A DNA stretch of 64,000 nucleotides. It comes from Bradyrhizobium sp. Ec3.3 (GTDB lineage: Bacteria; Pseudomonadota; Alphaproteobacteria; Rhizobiales; Xanthobacteraceae). A model generated the notes under the pieces. It searched no databases. It was not told the DNA's origin and worked only from the letters and a program-made list of their open reading frames with translations. Positions within the stretch are counted from its first letter, which is position 1. Each line of letters begins with the position of its first letter. The DNA lies in the NCBI RefSeq assembly GCF_000472925.1, contig NZ_AXAS01000045.1, positions 1 to 64,000 of the forward strand. The letters run 5' to 3'. Shown here in pieces: positions 9,985 through 18,901 of the stretch. The position numbers were made by a program, and so were the translations under genes.

Positions 9985-10489
9985 TGCACTATACTCGGAT
10001 GTGAGGGTGGAGGTCGTTTGAGGAGCCCGAGTCCAACCTATCGGTCAGAAGGATGCCGAACTTTTGGGTTACGTCGACCTTTGAGCGACTGTCCATTTCG
10101 TAAGACGCTCACTCAACTGCCTCGCAATACAAAGTTCGAAAATGCACTTTGCTGGGTCAGGCCCGGCGTCTGCGCAGACGGTCCCGGAGCCAACGTGGCT
10201 CCGGGGTAAACGCCGGCTGAGGCTGATTTCCGCTACTGGCTGGCGAAAGGTTACTGAACGACATGGTGCATCCCCGGATGTGACATTGATGACCGTCACA
10301 AGTGCGTCTTGTGGCGCCGCCGTGTTCACGACGAACAACACGCAAGACCTGATGGAAATGTTAACCGGGACCTGGCCCATTGCCTGGCGGCTCACCAAAA
10401 ATGTCGCCACGATGTCCTGCGCGCCAGGCCCGACGTTCATTTCCGTTGCGGTCAATAGGCGACAGCGCCGTCTAGAGACCCAGGCTCTC
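9985..10489 (-). other. Long leader between tts box and nopX, possible small gene
   Basis: The tts box at 10490-10521 points towards nopX but lies about 500 bases from its start codon. On the same strand a frame open from ATG 10440 to the TGA/TAA near 10069 would encode about 123 residues (MNVGPGAQDIVATFLVSRQA...). It has no domain I recognise and only a weak ribosome binding site, so I do not call it as a gene. The stretch may be an untranslated leader, a decayed first gene of a nopX operon, or a small secreted protein. Confidence 0.3.
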
Positions 10490-10521
10490 ATGTTAGGGAG
10501 GTTAGCTTTCGAGAAGCTGAC
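10490..10521 (-). promoter_or_regulatory. tts box (TtsI binding site) upstream of nopX
   Basis: Read on the minus strand from 10521 the sequence is GTCAGCTTCTCGAAAGCT followed by AACCTCCCTA. This agrees with the rhizobial tts box consensus in both its dyad-like core and the downstream CC-rich part. It is oriented towards nopX. In established systems the regulator TtsI binds this motif and activates type III secretion genes. Confidence 0.85.
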
Positions 10522-10869
10522 GCGTCTGAAAGCGATCCACCAATGACGATGGCAAATCTATTAGTTCTGCCGGAAGCTGCCGCGTGCTCTCGACGCGTCT
10601 GGTCAGCTCAGGCGCGGGCACGATGCTGTGTTGAAGGGTATGGCGAGTGCGACATCAAGCGAATTTCGCAAGCTTTGCCGGCACGATCCTTCCGCGGCTT
10701 CCACGATAGTGGAGGTTTGAGCGGCTTGCGGCTGGTCGCAAAGGTGGGCATGCAGCGCCGCCACGCATTCATCCACCTGCGTCCCATGCGACATGTCACG
10801 CGATACGCGCTTCCACCCAAATTGCCGCGCGGCACCGGTCCGCGTAGCGGACGCGCCGAGCGGCGTCGC

Positions 10870-11464
10870 TCAGCGGCCACGGGATCGACCAACTACGATG
10901 GCGCGCGCTTCGATAATACGGAGCAAACGATTTGCGAGCATGATGATTTCGGCGGCTTCTTCCGGATCGTCCAGTACAACATTGCGATGCGAATGCGGGT
11001 TCTTATAAGAACCAATGGCGCCGCTAAACTAAAGAGGTGTGCACGCGCGTCCCGCTCGGCTTGGTCGGCGTTTATTTCGGCGAACGGCCCGTTGTTGGGA
11101 TCGAAGGCCTTGCGCGTCAGCGTGGTACCGACGTCCCTTGGCGGGAGTTTTCGCGGCATACCGCACGGCGACCTCAACCGGCTACATCGCTTCGAACACG
11201 GCCGTATCTATTTGCCCCGTGATAATGTGCCCAAACGTCTTCTCTGATCGCAGGATGCAAGGACTCCTTGGGCAGCCTCCTTGCGCCGAAGGAACGAACG
11301 GGGTCGGGCTCTTCTCCCAGCTTCAGCGCGCGACGACTGAGCACACGAAGCGTATTGGGCTCAAGGTATCCGGGATGTGGGATCGGAAGGGCCGCACCTT
11401 CCAGCCAGTACCAGGCCTCCCGAATAGTGCGCTTAAGCTCGTCACGCCTGTTGGCGGGATACAC
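10870..11464 (-). pseudogene. TIGR02391 (Ymh-like) family protein, frameshifted with a stop
   Basis: Successive minus-strand frames give the family pattern. The first (11464-11200) has TIREAWYWLEGAALPIP and KESLHPAIREDVWAHYH. An out-of-frame piece, GQIDTAVFEAM, follows and runs into a stop codon, then AFDPNNGPFAEINADQAERD. Finally GAIGSYKNPHSHRNVVLDDP and EEAAEIIMLANRLLRIIEAR end at the TGA at 10870-10872. At least three frameshifts and one in-frame stop are needed, so it is dead. The NPHSHRNV motif with a preceding Gly-rich turn is the family hallmark. Such genes occur in mobile and defence regions; molecular function is not established. Confidence 0.7.
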
Positions 11465-11618
11465 ACCGTTTGGTGACTTCGGGTGACCAAGAACGGAATT
11501 GATGAAGATGCCAAGCTCAAGCTGGTGTAGATGCGAAGGCCACCTCGAAACAACCTGAAGGACCCTGATTGCCGAGCGGCCGCCGCTCCGGTTCAGCGCT
11601 CCCTACGTAGGCTGCTCG

Positions 11619-11653
11619 TCAGCTCCCCGACAGCCGGCCCGAGTAGCATCTAG
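11619..11653 (+). promoter_or_regulatory. tts-box-like element upstream of effector candidate
   Basis: The sequence GTCAGCTCCCCGACAGC matches the core of the tts box found at nopX in most positions (GTCAGCT, then CCG and AGC at the same spacing) and is followed by a degenerate ATCTA about 13 bases on. It ends 40 bases before the ATG at 11693 and points at it. It is weaker than the nopX box, so activity is uncertain. Confidence 0.5.
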
Positions 11654-11692
11654 GCCGCATGCTTACGTGATGGACGAACGTAGGAGACTAAG

Positions 11693-13033
11693 ATGGACCG
11701 AGACAACTTCAATCTATTTGGTTTCGATCGAAGCGCTTACGACGCCATGGTGGCACAGCAGCAGGCGGAACAACCTGACGAGGCTGCGCCAGGCGTCTTT
11801 GAGCAGCACCTCGAAGAGGCTGCCCAGCCGGACGCTCCGGATTATGGAAGGCGGTATACGGCAGCTCCTGGAGACGAGGACCTCATCGAGAGGGCGGATC
11901 ATGCGGCACGGACGACACCGAACAGAACCATAAGCGACTCAACTTTAGTTAACAACAGATCGGGTCTCCGTATGCTATCTGAAAGGCTTCACGACCTTCA
12001 CGGGTTGTCTCTCTCTCGGCTCGACGACGAGTCGCTGAAGATTTATGCCCAGCAACTGTTCCCGGGTGAAGCCAAGGTCAGGAAGGGGTTGAGCATGCTT
12101 CGGCTGTACCGTGGGACTCGTGATACTCGGATGCGGTATGGAGTCACTCCCGGAGACGCCGACCTCATCGAGCGGGCAGGTAATGCGGCTCGCGATGCGC
12201 GCTCGAGCAGCATCATGCAGCAGATCCGCGGGGGGCTTTCGACGAACAGTATACAACACGGTAATACGGGTCTCCGTAAGCTATCTGAAGCGCTTCACAC
12301 CCGTCACGGGCTGTCTCTCTCCGCGCTCAGCGATGAGACGTTGAAGGATTATGCTAACGACCTGTATCCGGGTGACCGCTACGTCAAGGGGGGACTGCGC
12401 ATGCTTAAGAAGTACCGTGAGACTCTTGGAGAGGGGACGTCGGGTGCTGCGGGGGGTAGCGCGAACCAGCCAGTGCATCAGCCTGCCCTGTCGCCAGTGC
12501 ATGAATCCCTGTCGCCAGCGCATGAATCATCCCCGTCGCGGGTCTCAAGTTTCAACCAGGACGAGCTTTGGGAAGCGGCTGATACGGTGCCGCTGCTCGG
12601 CGCTTCTCCGGCGGCCAGTTACAATTCGGCGGAGTTTTGGGCGGGGGTGGATCAACGGGGCCAGGTGCCGGCCGAGAGTTGGGGCAACACGTCGAGTTTT
12701 TGGCGCGGAATGGAGGCACCTTCGCCAGCACCAAGCGTCAATCAGCCAAGCCCATCGTGGGAGCAAGGGGTCGGCGCATCGATTTTTGGGGCTCCATACA
12801 TGCCTCCCGCGCCGCCGACCGCGCCGGATCTAACAATGTACGTCCCGGGCTGGGTGCACGGCGACCGACGTGCGCCTGTGGAGCTCATGCGGGGCATGCA
12901 CTACATGGGCGTGTTGCCGGACGAGGACCGGCAGCAGACGAATTTCACCATTGGTGGCGTGCCATACACGGCAACATTGGGCCCGTCACGTAAGCAAAAC
13001 GATATTCGGGTCTTCCTAACGCGTCGCACGTAA
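11693..13033 (+). CDS. Candidate type III effector with two internal repeats
   Basis: A 446-residue protein with no signal peptide or membrane segment. Residues about 45-135 and 140-230 are two copies of a roughly 90-residue repeat. Each has a GDxDLIERAxxAAR start, an SGLRMLSERL or TGLRKLSEAL core, HGLSLSxLxDExLKxYA and a final GLxML(R/K)xYR. The repeated HGLSLSxL contains an EAR-like LxLxxL pattern. The rest is Ser/Pro-rich and ends in a more ordered 60-residue segment (VHGDRRAPVELMRGMHYMGV). The repeats resemble in style the N-terminal repeats of ULP/SUMO-protease effectors such as Bel2-5 and NopD, but no protease domain is present. A tts-like box precedes the gene, with GGAGACTAAG as ribosome binding site. 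Effector status is inferred. Confidence 0.6.
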   Translation: MDRDNFNLFGFDRSAYDAMVAQQQAEQPDEAAPGVFEQHLEEAAQPDAPDYGRRYTAAPGDEDLIERADHAARTTPNRTISDSTLVNNRSGLRMLSERLHDLHGLSLSRLDDESLKIYAQQLFPGEAKVRKGLSMLRLYRGTRDTRMRYGVTPGDADLIERAGNAARDARSSSIMQQIRGGLSTNSIQHGNTGLRKLSEALHTRHGLSLSALSDETLKDYANDLYPGDRYVKGGLRMLKKYRETLGEGTSGAAGGSANQPVHQPALSPVHESLSPAHESSPSRVSSFNQDELWEAADTVPLLGASPAASYNSAEFWAGVDQRGQVPAESWGNTSSFWRGMEAPSPAPSVNQPSPSWEQGVGASIFGAPYMPPAPPTAPDLTMYVPGWVHGDRRAPVELMRGMHYMGVLPDEDRQQTNFTIGGVPYTATLGPSRKQNDIRVFLTRRT

Positions 13034-13341
13034 TGGCTGTGGACGCGACCCGTCCGACAGCCGCAACAAGGAGTGAGCGAGACCCCTGACTTCGGCCGAG
13101 CCACGAGCGCCACCTTGTCGGCTGGGGAAGGATCTAGGTGTTTAGTCTCGTACTTTGGCCGCCGATAGGCTCAAGAGAGGCGGTCGGATGAGATGCCGAC
13201 CGCCCCGCACATCAAAGGCATTGTTCGCACGGCTACTACAAGGACACCACACTTCGAGGAGGCGCGCGACGAGACTTCGAATTCGCGCCGTTGCAGCATG
13301 CGCGCTAGGGGTCCTGATGACCTCTTACTTGGAAAGCTAGG
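13034..13341. other. Intergenic region after the effector candidate
   Basis: No gene or clear signal is visible in this stretch. Confidence 0.4.
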
Positions 13342-13503
13342 ATGGCAATCGGAAACTTACCAGCTTGTCTGGCCGCGCCCCTCCAATACGAAGGTGGATA
13401 CTCGAGTAATCGAAATGATCGGGGCAATTGGACCGGCAACCATATCGGGGGCGGGATATTGAAAGGAACGAAATACGGGATCACGGCTCATGCCTACCGG
13501 TGC
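13342..13503 (+). pseudogene. N-terminal fragment of a GH108-type N-acetylmuramidase
   Basis: The first 54 residues (MAIGNLPACLAAPLQYEGGY, then NDRGNWTG, GGILKGTKYGITAHAY) match the start of glycoside hydrolase 108 muramidases, including the catalytic Glu in the YEGGYS motif. The match stops at about 13500, where sequence next to the Wadjet operon begins. These enzymes usually come from prophages or holin-associated modules, so this is a broken phage-type gene at the left border of the Wadjet block. Confidence 0.65.
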
Positions 13504-13654
13504 CGATCAGATAGAGATTGCCCATCCTCGAGATCGTCGATGACCAGCGTCCCGCTCGCCTTGCGGCTCACGGTGATCTCGTCCCCCTCCTTCAAATGCT
13601 GCAGACGCAAGGTCGAGGGATCGTTCGGCTCCCTGGTCGAGCTCGTCAAGAAGA

Positions 13655-14821
13655 TCACGATTGGGGCCGCACGGGATCGAGTTCCTCTTGCTCCAACCAC
13701 TTGGCGTCATCACGTCGAAGATAGGCGATGAGGCCCGAAATAGCTGACGTGACAGGTCCGGCGGGCAATCTCAGTCTTTCTGTCGGCGCCTTCCCTAGCC
13801 TATTGGCCAAATCCGCAGACATGAGATGGGGCTTGAGCGCCCTACCGATTGAGGTCTCGATGGTGCGGAAGATCCAAGTGCCATCCGGGTCGATATCCGA
13901 CCAATGGTAAAACGGAACGTCGATAGGCAGGGTCGTCGCTAGGGTTCTTAGGGCGTCCTGCGTCGCCATTGAAGGGTATCCGCCGACGTAGATGGTGACG
14001 CCGGCGCGCTCCGGGTCGGTCTCCCTGACATGACGATTGAAGCTGGCGAAGTTCTCAATCGTCAAAACATATTGGGGCTTTTCTCGAACCCTCAGACGTC
14101 GGACCTCGTCCGGTGAAATGCCGAAATACTTCGGCCCTGCGGCCGATAACTCGGCCACGTCAAAATCGAGCCGACCGGAGATCAGCATTGGGGGGGCGAA
14201 CTTCTCGAGTCCTAGTGTCCGAAGCGCATCTCTGGGGCGAGCGCCCGGCGGAAGCTCCAATGCTCCGCTCAGAAGCCTGACCACGGGTCCTTCCAGCCTT
14301 TCGAGCCGCTTACTTTCCCCGCCGAAGCGACGGGAAAACGTCCGATAGTCTAGGCCTGCATGCTTGCCCTCCAATATAGCCTTCGCCATCACGAAGGCAG
14401 GCCTTAGGCGATCCACGTCGTCGAGCGAGAAGCCCTGCCATTCGCGCCCGCGTGACCAGGCCAACCGAAGCCCATCCACCGAGCCCTGAAATTCAACAGG
14501 CAGTTCCAGTCCGTCGAGCAGGCGGTTAGCGGCCACCTCCATCAGCTCTCCGACCGGTCTCCGTTCGAGAAGTTCGTAGACCGACGGGGCGTTCTCCAGC
14601 CTGACGTGCTTGATCTGCTCGCTTTTGAGTCCACGCCCCCTGGCGATCCGGATCCCTCCGCGTCCTTCCGCGTCGCGGAGCTCCTTGATGAACTTGTCCA
14701 TCTGGGCAACATCGAGAAACCCGTCATAGTCCGGATAAGCGATCGGGCTTTCGGCCCCGCCTTCAAAACGGTCTAGAAGATCCGACATCAGCAGGCGCGC
14801 GTCGGTGAACTGCCTCGGCAT
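13655..14821 (-). CDS. jetD: Wadjet type I protein JetD (Toprim-domain nuclease)
   Basis: A 388-residue protein, start ATG 14821, one base after the jetC stop codon, which indicates translational coupling. The N-terminal half (LLDRFEGGAE..., residues 10-200) is the DUF3322-like arm. The C-terminal half is the DUF2220 Toprim fold related to the topoisomerase VI A subunit. Its catalytic acidic residues are visible as Glu256 in YVLTIENFASF and Asp309/Asp311 in HWSDIDPDGTWIF. In characterised Wadjet systems JetD cuts circular plasmid DNA after the JetABC motor has extruded it. All expected catalytic residues are present and length is normal. It is the last gene of the operon. Confidence 0.93.
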   Translation of the reverse strand: MPRQFTDARLLMSDLLDRFEGGAESPIAYPDYDGFLDVAQMDKFIKELRDAEGRGGIRIARGRGLKSEQIKHVRLENAPSVYELLERRPVGELMEVAANRLLDGLELPVEFQGSVDGLRLAWSRGREWQGFSLDDVDRLRPAFVMAKAILEGKHAGLDYRTFSRRFGGESKRLERLEGPVVRLLSGALELPPGARPRDALRTLGLEKFAPPMLISGRLDFDVAELSAAGPKYFGISPDEVRRLRVREKPQYVLTIENFASFNRHVRETDPERAGVTIYVGGYPSMATQDALRTLATTLPIDVPFYHWSDIDPDGTWIFRTIETSIGRALKPHLMSADLANRLGKAPTERLRLPAGPVTSAISGLIAYLRRDDAKWLEQEELDPVRPQS

Positions 14822-14822
14822 C

Positions 14823-17800
14823 CTATTCTGCGGCCATCTTTTTGAGCTCGTCATCGGACATGCGATCGGGGTCCATCGCCTGGAGTTCTCTGCGAGCCCG
14901 CTCTTTGAGCTCGGCCACCGTGACCCGAGCGTTTTCACCAATTCGATCGACTTCGATCACAGTATCGATATGTTCTAGAACGGCGATCCTCTTTTCGTTT
15001 GGCGCGGCAATGATGATCTGGAGACCGAGCTTCTTATAAAAGCTCATCATCTGCCGTTGATTCTTTCCATCCATCTTCGAGAACGCCTCGTCGAAAATCG
15101 CCACCGACATGCCCGATGGACGTCCTGCTCCGGACTTCCCGCTACCGTAGACCGACGCGAGCGACGCTCCGATGGCCACATAGATCGGGACTTGTTGCTC
15201 GGCGCCCGACCCGGTTCCCCGGCGCGTCTCCCATCGCGTCGGTCGACCAGTGACGATGTCCGTCATGTGGATCTCGAAAGTGAAGAAGTTGCGGTAGTCC
15301 TCGAAGAGACCGAAATCCTTCTCCGGATCCTCGAGCAACGCCTCGATCTCCCGCAGCGTGTCGCGATGAGGAAAGTCGTCCGGGACCTCGTCCCCTTTGA
15401 ACAGCATGTCGAGCGCCTCTGGCGAGGTCTTGCTGATCTCGACGACCTTCAATATCGGCTGAAATTCGACCAGGCGCGTATGGTGAAACGAATACCGTTC
15501 GTTGTGGAACGGATGATCGGCCAGGCCGATATTCATGGCCGAGAGCTCGCGCTCCATCTTGCTGATGCGCGACGTGAGAGCGTTGATGAACTCGCCTCGC
15601 AACAGCGTCTTCGCCTTGTCGGCCGCCTCCGCCGCCTGTCTTTCGTACCGCCGTAGCTCGTTCTCCTCCATTTCCTGAATCAGCGTCTCCATCCACGGTC
15701 GCACTTCCTGCAGAGGCTCGCTCTCGGTCCCCACCTGCGACACGACGCCGAATTGGTCGAAATAATCTCCGAGCGCCTTTCGCACGCGACGTTCGATCTT
15801 GATCCGGTCATCATCCGCCCCGGTCGCCGCTTTCGACGCTTCGGAGGCGATCGTCCTGTGCCTATCCAGGACGGCTCGCGTCGATAGGTTTTCGAAACGA
15901 GACCGATAGGCCGCCCGCCCCGACTGCCGATCGTATAGCTTTCGGTACTGCCCGTACGAAGCCCAGGCTACCCTTGCCCCCAGCTTCGAGCCCGAAGTCC
16001 CGTCTCCCGACTCGATGGTGTGCATCGCGATGTCGGCCGCCCTTGTGTGCTTACGATGCGCGTCTTCTTGCGGAGTCCTCTGTCCTGCACGATGCCGCTT
16101 CAGTTGCAACTGGGCTTGTCGTTTTTGCTTCAGACCGCCGTCACCGGCGCCGTCCAGCGCAGCGATACGTTGCTCGAATTCTTTCCGCTCCAGTTCCGAC
16201 TTTTCGTAGTCTGCGACGATGGTTTTGAACGACGGCAGCTTGTCGTCGAAGATCCTTCCAAGCTGGACGTACGCCGCATCGGCGAGCTTGGCCGCACCAT
16301 CCGACCTTGCGTGCGCATCGGAAAGCTGTTCGGCCAGCTCCTTCAAATCACGAAACGCCTGGGTCTGCGCCGCCTTGCCGATCTTGAAGTCTGAAGGCTC
16401 GGCCGCGCGGTGCGTTCGCACCAAACCATCGTCGTAAAGACCGTCCTTCATGATCGCCCGCCCGGGTTCGTTGAATTGAGCGATCGTATCCGCCAGCCGC
16501 ACCGTCCCGTGCCTTCGGATGATGAACGCAATGGCATCCCGATCGTCGGACTTGAAAAGCGCAGGAAATGTTCCAGCACGCGGACCGGGACCGTTCGGAT
16601 CGAGCTTGTTCAAGCTCACCAACGAAGCACGCCGGAATTCACGGCGTCCCTCTTTGAAGATGGCCGTGGCGCGAGCGATATCGGACCGATCGACGAAGAC
16701 GGCCTCCCGGTCTCGGCCCAAGAGGCCCTCTGCCGCTGCCGTCCAGGCGACGTCCGATAGCTCGATGAGGTTACACAGCACGCGGGGCGACATCCCGGCT
16801 TGCCGCAACTTGAGACATAAGCGCTCCGTGTCTTCGTGCAGATAAATCGAACTTCCGCCGCTCGCATGCTGTCGAAGCCGCTCCTCGAGCAACAGTGCCC
16901 GGCCCTTTTCGTCCTCGGCCTTCCGGATCAGATCGCGGCGCGCTTGGTCGACCTTCATTAACAACGCTCGGTCGGAGGCAATCAGTCGAATTTCCGCATC
17001 CAGCAAACCACCGGTCGGCCGCTCGATCGACGCGCCGACCGCGGCCCGCGTCAGCCCGGAGATCAGCGGGATGAACTCGTCGAAGCCAAAATCCCTCATG
17101 GCGACCAGCGCCTGCAGAGAACGGACGGAATCCAACCTTCGCTCGAATTCGATGCTTGCACGGTGCCCCGCCTGCAAGGCGGAAGTCAGCGATTGAGAGA
17201 GCGCGCTGCGTCCGCTCTTTGCGTCGTGCTCGGAGATCGCAATGTCCAATCTTCTGATTTCGGCCTCGATCGCTCTCAAGTCGTCATCGATGAAATCCAT
17301 CTCGGCCTTGGCCGCATCGCGCTTCGCCGCCTCCTCCGTGAACTTCGCGACTTCCGCGAGGTAGGCCGTACGTGCGCCAAACCAATTGGCACGTTTCGAT
17401 ATCCACTGTTCCAGAGCCTTGCGCTCATGGGAGTCGGCAAGTTCCGCAAGAATGGCTTTCAGCGCCACCAGCGCCTCCAGCTTCTCTCGCATCGTCCGGA
17501 TCGTATCGTTGATATTCCGGTAGGTTCGGATCGACTCCCGGAGCTCTCCCACCTTCATATTGTTCTTTTCGAGAATGTAATTGCGCACGAATTCGGTGGC
17601 GGTCTGATCGTGATCCAGCGTCATTGCGTTCACGACGGCCTTTTGAAGCGAGTTTGCGTTCTGCTCTCCGACGACGGAAGCATGCGGAACCAGCTTGCGC
17701 ATATACTCTCGGACGTAATCGATCGCCTTGTCCCGGTGATTGACGAAATTGTCTTGTCCGACGGCCGAGACGATCCGGTTGCGAACGTCGTCCCATTCTG

Positions 17801-18260
17801 CCGCAAATCGCTTGCCTTCCCTCATCTCGATGAAGTCCGCGGCCCTCAATATCTTGCCGGTGACGACGAAGCGGCCGAGGACGGTTTCGTTGGTCTCCGA
17901 CCGGCGGGCCTCTATCGCCATTCCGATTGTGACCGGAGACCGCTTGCCTTCGGTGTCTACGAACCCGAGACAAATGTAGGTGCGAGCCTGCTCCCTCTTG
18001 CGCTCATCCTCGCCCAAGGCGCCAAGGCAATAGTCCACGATTGTTCGCTTGGACGCGCTACGGCTTTTTCCCTTGTCGCCGGCGACCGCATTGAGCCGCT
18101 GAACGTTCTTGTTACCGCCGGTCAACACGACCTGGGCCATGTCGAGTATGGTCGACTTGCCCGACCTGTTCTCACCGAAAACACCCACATGGCCGGTCAG
18201 ATCGAAATCTTCGACGTCGAAGAGGTGCCAATTGACCATGGACACATGACGCAACTCCAT
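14823..18260 (-). CDS. jetC: Wadjet type I protein JetC (SMC-like ATPase)
   Basis: A 1145-residue protein from ATG 18260, which shares one base with the jetB stop (TGATG). Walker A is at residues 29-37 (GENRSGKST). A long coiled-coil region occupies roughly residues 250-950, with a hinge-like segment near 480-640. The signature-like TGSGAEQQVPIYVAIGASLA is near 1015, and Walker B (VAIFDEAFSKMDGKNQRQM) near 1055. JetC is the MukB-like subunit that dimerises and drives DNA loop extrusion with JetA (kleisin) and JetB. Length and motifs are those of type I Wadjet. A reading that extends 152 codons upstream of ATG 18260 exists but would overlap jetB almost entirely and is rejected. Confidence 0.95.
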   Translation of the reverse strand: MELRHVSMVNWHLFDVEDFDLTGHVGVFGENRSGKSTILDMAQVVLTGGNKNVQRLNAVAGDKGKSRSASKRTIVDYCLGALGEDERKREQARTYICLGFVDTEGKRSPVTIGMAIEARRSETNETVLGRFVVTGKILRAADFIEMREGKRFAAEWDDVRNRIVSAVGQDNFVNHRDKAIDYVREYMRKLVPHASVVGEQNANSLQKAVVNAMTLDHDQTATEFVRNYILEKNNMKVGELRESIRTYRNINDTIRTMREKLEALVALKAILAELADSHERKALEQWISKRANWFGARTAYLAEVAKFTEEAAKRDAAKAEMDFIDDDLRAIEAEIRRLDIAISEHDAKSGRSALSQSLTSALQAGHRASIEFERRLDSVRSLQALVAMRDFGFDEFIPLISGLTRAAVGASIERPTGGLLDAEIRLIASDRALLMKVDQARRDLIRKAEDEKGRALLLEERLRQHASGGSSIYLHEDTERLCLKLRQAGMSPRVLCNLIELSDVAWTAAAEGLLGRDREAVFVDRSDIARATAIFKEGRREFRRASLVSLNKLDPNGPGPRAGTFPALFKSDDRDAIAFIIRRHGTVRLADTIAQFNEPGRAIMKDGLYDDGLVRTHRAAEPSDFKIGKAAQTQAFRDLKELAEQLSDAHARSDGAAKLADAAYVQLGRIFDDKLPSFKTIVADYEKSELERKEFEQRIAALDGAGDGGLKQKRQAQLQLKRHRAGQRTPQEDAHRKHTRAADIAMHTIESGDGTSGSKLGARVAWASYGQYRKLYDRQSGRAAYRSRFENLSTRAVLDRHRTIASEASKAATGADDDRIKIERRVRKALGDYFDQFGVVSQVGTESEPLQEVRPWMETLIQEMEENELRRYERQAAEAADKAKTLLRGEFINALTSRISKMERELSAMNIGLADHPFHNERYSFHHTRLVEFQPILKVVEISKTSPEALDMLFKGDEVPDDFPHRDTLREIEALLEDPEKDFGLFEDYRNFFTFEIHMTDIVTGRPTRWETRRGTGSGAEQQVPIYVAIGASLASVYGSGKSGAGRPSGMSVAIFDEAFSKMDGKNQRQMMSFYKKLGLQIIIAAPNEKRIAVLEHIDTVIEVDRIGENARVTVAELKERARRELQAMDPDRMSDDELKKMAAE

Positions 18261-18901
18261 CACGATTCGTCTCCATCGACCATCTGGGGCAGGCCCACCT
18301 CCTGAGATCGGACGTAGCGTTCGATCCGCTGCAGGGCGTCCGAACCGCTGATCAGCTTGATCATCGGACGGATCGCAACTTCGAAGTCCTGCGCCTCGCT
18401 GTCGAAATCTCCGACATCGACGAGGCTCCTTTGAGACGCTTCCTTCAAGATCTCCCGAAAACGACCGAGGGAGATCGCGCCCGATCCGTTCGGTTGGACC
18501 ATGTCCTTGTAGCGGTCGAACAGGGCGTTCACCGTCGTGACGACTATGGCGCGGTCTTCGACAGCGCCGACGTTGACTTCGTCCTGCCAGTGCGCGGCCA
18601 GCACCAGGACGACGATGGTCTCGTCGAGTTTCATGCGTGGCAATGGCACGTCTTCGCCGACAGCGACGATCCCGGCCCACTGGGCCTCGGTGTCCCGATG
18701 CACCCGGTAACCGCAACTGTCGAAGAATTCATCGATGACCGACCGAAAGCGGCCGTCCATGATCACATTGTAGATCGTACCGGTTCGCGGATCGCCGGCG
18801 AAGAGAAACTGCCGCCTCAACAGGAAATGCACTGCCTTCCTGAGGTCGGCAGCTTTTTCCGCACCCAAGCTGCGCTCGATCGCCTCGAATTCACTGAGCA
18901 T
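18260..18901 (-). CDS. jetB: Wadjet type I protein JetB (DUF4194)
   Basis: A 213-residue protein. The start at ATG 18901 (MLSEFEAIERSLGAEKAADL) is chosen because a GAGG ribosome binding site lies 8 bases upstream and the gene then overlaps the jetA stop by 11 bases. Upstream in-frame codons lie inside jetA and lack family similarity. DUF4194 proteins are MukE-like winged-helix subunits that bind the JetA kleisin. Recognisable segments are VHFLLRRQFLFAGD near residue 25, LDETIVVLVLAAHWQDE near 95 and GRFREILKEASQRSLVD near 145. No missing parts are apparent. Confidence 0.92.
   Translation of the reverse strand: MLSEFEAIERSLGAEKAADLRKAVHFLLRRQFLFAGDPRTGTIYNVIMDGRFRSVIDEFFDSCGYRVHRDTEAQWAGIVAVGEDVPLPRMKLDETIVVLVLAAHWQDEVNVGAVEDRAIVVTTVNALFDRYKDMVQPNGSGAISLGRFREILKEASQRSLVDVGDFDSEAQDFEVAIRPMIKLISGSDALQRIERYVRSQEVGLPQMVDGDES

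Noticed and set aside
10543..11247. Long plus-strand open frame opposite the TIGR02391 pseudogene
   Set aside because: The composition is Arg/Ser-rich without domains, and the opposite strand clearly encodes the real, decayed family.
13494..13700. Minus-strand frame with KEGDEITVSRKASGTLVI, resembling an AbrB/MazE-type antitoxin strand
   Set aside because: Only one short segment looks similar, it overlaps the jetD 3' end, and there is no toxin partner or ribosome binding site.
14821..14941. Upstream extension of jetD
   Set aside because: It would lie inside jetC, and the added residues look like an out-of-frame reading. The coupled ATG at 14821 explains the start.
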